DNA of 9,792 nt from Phycisphaerae bacterium (GTDB taxonomy: Bacteria; Planctomycetota; Phycisphaerae; Sedimentisphaerales; SM23-30), in assembly GCA_021736565.1 (NCBI GenBank), contig JAIPFO010000111.1, positions 1 to 9,792 on the forward strand, read 5' to 3'. How positions within the stretch are numbered: the stretch's first letter is position 1; each line of letters opens with the position of its first letter. The notes beneath the pieces were generated by a model. That model was not told the origin of the DNA. It saw only the letters and a program-made list of their open reading frames with translations, and ran no database searches. A program made the translations under genes and the position numbers. This document shows positions 5,632 to 9,792 of the stretch, one piece after another.

Positions 5632-6630
5632 ATGGATATCAATAATTATAAAGCGATGGTCGTCACGGAAGATAATGGCAAATTCATTCGGAAGATAACC
5701 GACAGGTCAACAAGCTCTCTTGGCAAAGGCCCTACTCTGGTCCACGTGAAATATTCATCACTCAATTACAAAGACGCACTTAGCGTTACGGGGAATAAAG
5801 GAGTAACACGAAGGTATCCACATACGCCGGGAATCGATGCCGCGGGCATTATCGTTGATTCAGCTGATTCAGCGTTCAACAAAGGTGACCAGGTCATCGT
5901 AAGCGGGTATGACCTTGGTATGAATACCTCAGGTGGATTTTCCCAATACATAAAAGTTCCTTCAGAGTGGATCATCAAGCTACCTGAAAACTTAACGCTC
6001 AAGGAAAGTATGATTTACGGTACTGCTGGATTCACAGCAGCCCAATCACTGTACAAATTAGAATCGGAAGGCCTCAAACCGCCTTGCGATGATATTCTCG
6101 TCACGGGAGCTACAGGCGGAGTGGGCTCAATGGCAGTTGCACTGTTGGCCAAGGCGGGTTACCGTCCTGTTGCCTCAACGGGGAAACGCGAAAAACATAA
6201 TTACTTAAGACAATTGGGTGCTGTTGAGGTCCTCGACAGACACCAAATTGACGATACTTCCGAAAGGGCGATTTTGAAACAAACCTGGGCAGGCGTAATA
6301 GACACGGTTGGCGGCAATACACTGGCCACCGCCATCAAGTCCGCGAAATATGGTGCTTCTGTTACGACTTGCGGTATGGTTCAGTCACCTGCATTAAACA
6401 CGACCATTTTTCCTTTCATACTGCGTGGTGTTAATTTACTAGGCATTGATTCAGCGATGTGTCCAAAAGAAATAAGAAACATTCTCTGGCAGAAAATTGC
6501 CAACGAATGGAAAATACCAACGCTTGATTTGATTTGCATTGAATGCTCACTGGAAGAGTTAGATGAAAAGATCGATCTGATGCTTGCTGGGAAGATCACC
6601 GGCAGGGTAGTTGTGAATCTGGATAAATAG
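5632..6630 (+). CDS. yhdH: YhdH/YhfP (AcuI-like) NADPH-dependent oxidoreductase
   Basis: A 332-aa zinc-free medium-chain dehydrogenase/reductase. The family signature SSLNYKDAL lies at 42-50 and PHTPGIDAAG at 63-72. A GroES-like domain spans about 1-125, and the NADPH-binding Rossmann domain has TGATGGVGSMA at 158-168 and GVIDTVGG at 221-228. The C-terminal GRVVVNL is also typical. The best-studied relative, AcuI, reduces acryloyl-CoA to propionyl-CoA with NADPH; this protein reads closer to the YhfP branch (YDLGM, ASTGKREK), whose substrate is less clear, so the substrate is not assigned. The ATG at 5632 has GAGG 8 bases upstream. The gene appears monocistronic: the response-regulator gene converges on it 167 bases away, with only a weak GCCCG/CGGGC stem and no U tract between. 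Its leader carries the repeated element and hairpin described separately. Confidence 0.9.
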   Translation: MDINNYKAMVVTEDNGKFIRKITDRSTSSLGKGPTLVHVKYSSLNYKDALSVTGNKGVTRRYPHTPGIDAAGIIVDSADSAFNKGDQVIVSGYDLGMNTSGGFSQYIKVPSEWIIKLPENLTLKESMIYGTAGFTAAQSLYKLESEGLKPPCDDILVTGATGGVGSMAVALLAKAGYRPVASTGKREKHNYLRQLGAVEVLDRHQIDDTSERAILKQTWAGVIDTVGGNTLATAIKSAKYGASVTTCGMVQSPALNTTIFPFILRGVNLLGIDSAMCPKEIRNILWQKIANEWKIPTLDLICIECSLEELDEKIDLMLAGKITGRVVVNLDK

Positions 6631-6797
6631 CTCGATCAGGACAAGAGGGTCACGGGATCGAAATGTGGACCTTTAGCCTGCGTCAACTAATGTGTCTGTC
6701 AGGTCAAGTAGTGGCTAGTACAGGCCCGTCAGTGACCATCCCGTCGGGCGTCTACTTCGATTCACAGTTTCCCGCCACACATGACGCCACCTTCATA

Positions 6798-7460
6798 TTA
6801 ACGGGCCGATTCAGTCTGTTCCCAATTACTGGCGAATAGTATGAGCTGATTGAAATTCAAGAGTCCCATTTTCTCTTTAATACGAGCGCAATAAGTTTCT
6901 ACGGTCTTGATACTAAGGTGTAAACCTGAAGCAACCTGTTTTGTTGTCAGTCCCTTTCCCAGTAATTTTAATACCTCTAATTCGCGATCCGTTAAACTCT
7001 CAACTAACATCGCATGGTGGTTACTAGAGTCGACTTTCCTCAGTCGCAGGAGTTTGGTCGCCATTTTATCGCTAAGATATATTTTCCCGTCAAGCACAGT
7101 ATCAATGGCCTTATATATTTCAGGGGCCCCCACATTTTTCATAATGTACCCATCTGCCCCCGCCTGTAAAGCACGTTCAGCATATAAGGATTCATCATGC
7201 ATTGACAGTACGAGAATACTTATGTTCTCGATACTTTTTTGTGACCGGATGTACTTGACTAATTCGATCCCATCGGGACCATTGAGAAAGATATCCACAA
7301 TGATCAAGTCCGGCCTTGATTCTCTCATTGCCAGTACCGCATGACTGAAACTATCGACCATGCCGACAATATTAAAGGTATTTCCATTTTTTTGAAGAAT
7401 GACTTTAGAAAGCCCCTCTCTCACGATTGGATGGTCGTCAACTATCAAGACATTGATCAT
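6798..7460 (-). CDS. NarL/FixJ-family response regulator
   Basis: A 220-aa two-domain transcription factor. The receiver domain (about 1-125) has the acidic pair D8-D9, phosphoacceptor D56 (LIIVDIF), S86 and K108 (GYIMK), so it should be phosphorylatable. The LuxR-type helix-turn-helix (about 155-211) has LTDRELEVLKLLGKG and STKTVE-like LSIKTVETYCARIKEKMGL. The ATG has GGGAG 8 bases upstream, and the gene starts 24 bases after the end of the sensor kinase gene, so the two form an operon and a cognate pair. DNA targets are not known; palindromes upstream of the kinase gene (9260-9275) and before the possible divergent gene (9709-9722) are candidate sites. No intrinsic terminator is visible after the stop. 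Confidence 0.93.
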   Translation of the reverse strand: MINVLIVDDHPIVREGLSKVILQKNGNTFNIVGMVDSFSHAVLAMRESRPDLIIVDIFLNGPDGIELVKYIRSQKSIENISILVLSMHDESLYAERALQAGADGYIMKNVGAPEIYKAIDTVLDGKIYLSDKMATKLLRLRKVDSSNHHAMLVESLTDRELEVLKLLGKGLTTKQVASGLHLSIKTVETYCARIKEKMGLLNFNQLILFASNWEQTESAR

Positions 7461-7484
7461 GACTTCAACTCCCTGTCTCTATTA

Positions 7485-8714
7485 TTAGCTGGAATTCTTC
7501 ATCTCTTCGGTTCTATGCGGAACTGAACACTCAACAGTCACCCCTTTTTTTCCACTCGTGTTACGGATAACTAAGTCGCCTTTTAGTACCCTGGCCCTGT
7601 ACTTCATGATATGAAGCCCCATGCCATTATGGTCTGTTTGATCCGGACAAAATCCGACACCGTCATCCTGGACACTTAGGGTCAGCACGTTATCATGATC
7701 CACCAGTTTGACGAAAATATTCCTGGATTTTCCATGCTTTATGGCGTTATGAATTGATTCTTGGATTATCCGGTAAAGGTGCATGGACAAGACAGCGTCA
7801 TTTATCCCTGCTTTATCAGGCCATTCGATACGGAACTTAATCCCGAAGGTTTTTTTGATGTTTAATAAGTATTTTTCTACGACATCAAACAAACTCCCAT
7901 TTGACAACTCGATAGGATGTAACTCTTTAGACAGGTCTCTTGCTTGTACGATGGTCTTTGACGCCAAATCAGAGATTAAATTAATGGAGTCCGAATGATC
8001 CAAGCCGCAATTTTTCAACTTTTCTTTATAGGCCTCGGCAAGTAACCGGATCCCTGTCAAATTCTGGCCAATGGTGTCATGGAGTGTCTGGCCGATCAGC
8101 TTCTGTGTCCTGTCGCTGATTTCTACAATTTCACGCTCTACGATAACTTCCTTGGCCAGTATGAGTTTATTATTGAGTCTGAATATATATATCAGTCCTG
8201 AAAATATGATAATCCCAAACCCAAAAATTGAAATAATCCAGCTTTTGTATTGAGAAATAATTCTGGCCACTGTAATTCGACCATAATCTTCATAGGGGCT
8301 CACCTTTAACACTTTAAGGCAATCACGAAGATCCTGGTAATTATGTGGTATCGTCCAGCCTGCGCATTGTGCTGATTTTGCCGCCACGTCTTGATCTTTC
8401 ATCATGATCAGTGAACTCATCACGGTTTCAGCTAAAGCAGCGTCGGTATGATTAAGCATGGCGAAAGCACGTTCAGGATACGCATTTGTTGAGTGAATGA
8501 ACGGGAGACTGGCGTGATCTTTTTCCTCTTTGTGAAACACATGAAATTCATCGGGTTGGACCGCTCCGCTGGAAATCATTTTCTCAAAAACATCACTTCG
8601 AATGATCCCCACATCAAACGAACCGTTCCTTACGGAGGCAATTACCTGTTCATTCGTCGCGGCAAATCTGGTTGTTCTAAAATCTTCATACGTCTTAAAC
8701 CCATACCGTAGCAA
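7485..8714 (-). CDS. Sensor histidine kinase, C-terminal part (frameshifted TtrS-like sensor)
   Basis: This frame is open from 8771 to the TAA at 7485, where three stop codons stand in a row; the TTG at 8714 has no ribosome binding site and is not a credible native start. It continues the protein encoded at 8765-9226. Piece residues 1-145 complete the periplasmic PhnD-like domain, with TtrS-like stretches NEQVIASVRNGSFDVGIIR, STNAYPERAFAML and WTIPHNYQDL. A membrane helix lies at about 157-179, followed by a short coiled linker. Then comes a HisKA_3 dimerisation domain with phosphoacceptor H212 (QTLHDTIGQNL) and a HATPase domain with the N box at 319-328 (ESIHNAIKHG), DDGVGF (350-355) and GMGL (364-367). 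All catalytic motifs look intact, so the kinase would work if the reading frame were restored. It is followed 24 bases later by its response regulator. Confidence 0.88.
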   Translation of the reverse strand: MLRYGFKTYEDFRTTRFAATNEQVIASVRNGSFDVGIIRSDVFEKMISSGAVQPDEFHVFHKEEKDHASLPFIHSTNAYPERAFAMLNHTDAALAETVMSSLIMMKDQDVAAKSAQCAGWTIPHNYQDLRDCLKVLKVSPYEDYGRITVARIISQYKSWIISIFGFGIIIFSGLIYIFRLNNKLILAKEVIVEREIVEISDRTQKLIGQTLHDTIGQNLTGIRLLAEAYKEKLKNCGLDHSDSINLISDLASKTIVQARDLSKELHPIELSNGSLFDVVEKYLLNIKKTFGIKFRIEWPDKAGINDAVLSMHLYRIIQESIHNAIKHGKSRNIFVKLVDHDNVLTLSVQDDGVGFCPDQTDHNGMGLHIMKYRARVLKGDLVIRNTSGKKGVTVECSVPHRTEEMKNSS

Positions 8715-8764
8715 TTCCCGACTTACAGAATACCATACCGTACAGGTTCGACCATGTATCCCAA

Positions 8765-8773
8765 TTAGTTTTT
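8765..8773 (-). other. Frameshift site splitting the sensor kinase gene
   Basis: On the minus strand the sequence is GGTAAAAACTAATTGGG. The upstream frame reads GGT AAA AAC TAA and stops; the downstream frame continues AAA CTA ATT GGG. Adding one A to the A5 run (8769-8773) gives a continuous protein of about 580 aa reading ...DLKGKKLIGIHGRT. The downstream frame is closed by a TAA at 8772-8774, so the switch can only occur at this run. A single-base loss, an assembly error, or slippage on the A run are all possible. Confidence 0.8.
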
Positions 8774-9226
8774 ACCCTTTAAATCTTCGAGATTGCGTAT
8801 TTGATCATTCCTGGCATTCCAGAATAGTACGCCGGAAAACATATCATAAACTCCGGATTGATATTTTGTTTTCATTGTAGCAATGCGTGCCACCCCATAA
8901 AGGACTTCCATTCTAATATATTCAGAGGGGCAGGATATGACAAATTCAACTTTCGGTTCAGTAATAACATGTTTAACATCACTATCGCTGAACGGATATA
9001 TTATGAAGTGATAACCCGGTATATGATCTGATAAATACTCCGCTGTATCAGACCATCGCAGAATACTTTCACCATAGCCATGGTTACTGAATACACCGAT
9101 TCTAACCAGGCTTGAGGCGGCTTGGCCAGGGCAACTTGCCTGTCCTGTCGCAAAAAACAAGAGAAATACGATACGCCAATGATAACAAGAACGTACCCGA
9201 GACCAAACGTATCTCAAAAATAACAT
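8765..9226 (-). CDS. TtrS-like sensor kinase, N-terminal periplasmic part (frameshifted)
   Basis: 153 aa. ATG at 9226 with AAAAGG 8 bases upstream. A signal anchor or signal peptide lies at about 18-38 (a basic start, then IVFLLFFATGQA). The PhnD/SsuA-like binding domain begins at VRIGVFSNHGYGESI. It strongly resembles the sensing domain of TtrS, the tetrathionate sensor: WSDTAEYLSDHIPGYHF, VEFVISCPSEYIRMEVLYG, ARIATM and LEDLKGK. In TtrS the domain detects tetrathionate in the periplasm; the ligand here is not established. The piece ends at TAA (8765-8767), directly after the A5 run, and would be an exported or anchored fragment with no kinase domain. Joined to 7485-8771 it makes a normal full-length sensor, so I treat the two as one gene, either a pseudogene or a sequencing artefact. 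Confidence 0.85.
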   Translation of the reverse strand: MLFLRYVWSRVRSCYHWRIVFLLFFATGQASCPGQAASSLVRIGVFSNHGYGESILRWSDTAEYLSDHIPGYHFIIYPFSDSDVKHVITEPKVEFVISCPSEYIRMEVLYGVARIATMKTKYQSGVYDMFSGVLFWNARNDQIRNLEDLKGKN

Positions 9227-9259
9227 GGTTTGTGCCTTTTACTTTCAAAATATCTAATC

Positions 9260-9275
9260 AGTGAACGCTTTCACT
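9260..9275. promoter_or_regulatory. 16-bp palindrome just upstream of the sensor kinase gene
   Basis: AGTGAA-CGCT-TTCACT: two perfect 6-base arms around 4 bases, 34 bases before the kinase ATG (9226). A second overlapping pair, CACT-TTTC-AGTG, follows. The position suits an operator, possibly for autoregulation by the NarL-type regulator, but nothing in the sequence shows which protein binds. Confidence 0.4.
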
Positions 9276-9536
9276 TTTCAGTGGCCTGATGCCATGTGCA
9301 ACAGGGCTTTTCATACTATTTAAACAAGAGACACTTTCGGATATTTCTTGCGAAAGTCAGTCAAATAATCAGGATGGCATTTTAACAGCCCTACCGGCAT
9401 CGCGATAGGTCGATCGCAATAAAAAAGTACGAAAGGACTTTTATTAAATTAGATGTATCATTATTTCAAAGCCGGTCCCGCCCTAAGCCTCACCGGGTTG
9501 CATTATCCTCTGGCGGTCACCTTCTACCTTTGCCCT

Positions 9537-9556
9537 TATGCTATGAACGTAGCATA
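9537..9556. repeat. 20-bp inverted repeat
   Basis: TATGCTA (9537-9543) and TAGCATA (9550-9556), perfect 7-base arms around TGAACG. It lies midway in the gene-free region upstream of the kinase. No U tract follows on either strand, so a terminator is unlikely; a regulator site is possible. Confidence 0.4.
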
Positions 9557-9631
9557 TTCAATTACCGAAACACGAGACCTTAAATTGTATTCTAGGCATC
9601 ATTTGCCCTATTTGCAATAATAAAATAACCG

Positions 9632-9662
9632 TTCATTGAATTGTATTGAAATTTGGATTTTT
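9632..9662 (+). repeat. AT-rich element shared with 5291-5321
   Basis: Same orientation as the copy at 5291-5321, about 26 of 31 positions matching. Weaker similarity continues past it (a CAGA then a TA-rich stretch then CGGAT in both). It lies 78-108 bases upstream of the possible GTG start at 9740. Confidence 0.4.
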
Positions 9663-9708
9663 GGGTCAGATACGATATACGGATAATTTAACAACTAAAC
9701 TTCCCCCC

Positions 9709-9722
9709 ATTGTCTAGACAAT
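9709..9722. promoter_or_regulatory. 14-bp perfect palindrome before the possible gene at 9740
   Basis: ATTGTCTAGACAAT is fully self-complementary with no spacer, so it is a DNA site rather than an RNA hairpin. It ends 5 bases before the GGGAG ribosome binding site (9728-9732) of the possible plus-strand gene, a good place for a repressor operator. Confidence 0.42.
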
Positions 9723-9739
9723 AATCCGGGAGTTCTTAA

Positions 9740-9792
9740 GTGGATCTGTTTCTGTTGCTGCTGCCATGGAAGGAGCCCGGAGGGCGACTGGA
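9740..9792 (+). CDS. Possible start of a plus-strand gene (runs off right edge)
   Basis: A GTG codon at 9740 has GGGAG 7 bases upstream and opens a frame to the window edge (17 full codons, starting VDLFLLLLPWKEPGG). G+C rises sharply here compared with the AT-rich upstream region, which suits the start of coding sequence. The short hydrophobic start could be a membrane or signal segment. There is too little sequence to name a product. If real, it is divergent from the sensor kinase operon and a candidate target of it. Confidence 0.3.
   Translation, partial: MDLFLLLLPWKEPGGRL

Larger units (their letters stand above)
9227..9739. other. Gene-free region upstream of the sensor kinase
   Basis: About 513 bases with no supportable gene, AT-rich, between the kinase start and a possible divergent gene at 9740. 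It contains inverted repeats at 9260-9275, 9537-9556 and 9709-9722, a CCGGT/ACCGG pair around 9471-9500, a weak AT-rich hairpin (AAAAGT/ACTTTT, 9423-9442), and the AT-rich element at 9632-9662. A TTGGAT (9653-9658), 17 bases, TATACG (9676-9681) pair could be a plus-strand promoter for the gene at 9740. No terminator is convincing. Confidence 0.55.

Noticed and set aside
6723..6749. GCCCG/CGGGC stem between the convergent yhdH-family and response-regulator genes as a terminator
   Set aside because: It has only five pairs with a 16-base loop, and no U tract follows on either strand.
8765..8774. Canonical programmed -1 ribosomal frameshift in the sensor kinase
   Set aside because: The heptamer is T AAA AAC, which does not fit the X XXY YYZ rule in the P site because the slipped codon would be TAA. 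I saw no obvious stimulatory hairpin after it. Mutation, error or slippage on the A run are simpler.
1..9792. CRISPR array, tRNA/rRNA genes, insertion sequences, phage or toxin-antitoxin genes
   Set aside because: No regularly spaced repeats, no recognisable RNA gene folds, no transposase or integrase motifs, and all large frames are assigned to other families.

Overview
The window (about 45% G+C by eye) looks like chromosomal DNA of an anaerobic Desulfobacterota-type bacterium (old Deltaproteobacteria). The evidence is the family mix: a RACo-like corrinoid-protein activator, a fused homocysteine methyltransferase/methylenetetrahydrofolate reductase without a B12 domain, a PilZ protein, DprA, and a TtrS-type sensor kinase. 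This placement is an inference from families, not from a marker gene. I see no tRNA, rRNA, CRISPR array, transposase or insertion-sequence end.

Left part (1-3300), mostly minus strand: the N-terminal end of a [2Fe-2S]/ASKHA corrinoid activator runs off the left edge. Then come a 480-base gene-free stretch with a promoter-like site and a good minus-strand intrinsic terminator, a small plus-strand coiled-coil protein, and the bifunctional methionine/one-carbon enzyme. The activator and the bifunctional enzyme plausibly serve the same methyl-transfer metabolism.

Middle (3300-6630): dprA (DNA uptake/recombination) on plus converges, with only 16 bases between stops, on a minus-strand c-di-GMP-binding PilZ protein. 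A 563-base gene-free region follows, then a YhdH/YhfP-family NADPH oxidoreductase on plus.

Right part (6798-9226), minus strand: a two-component operon. A membrane sensor with a TtrS-like periplasmic binding domain and a NarX-type (HisKA_3) kinase is split by a one-base frameshift in an A5 run. It is followed 24 bases later by a NarL-type response regulator. Upstream is a 513-base gene-free region with several palindromes, ending in the possible start of a divergent plus-strand gene.

The most interesting non-coding signal is a ~60-bp element present twice, about 82% identical. It lies in the same orientation just upstream of the bifunctional methyltransferase/reductase gene and of the YhdH-family gene, and ends in both at a Shine-Dalgarno-like sequence and a start codon. 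The yhdH copy is also the 5' half of a long predicted hairpin that ends beside the yhdH ribosome binding site and contains a possible 9-codon leader ORF. A shorter, weaker match to its palindromic end lies upstream of the PilZ gene.
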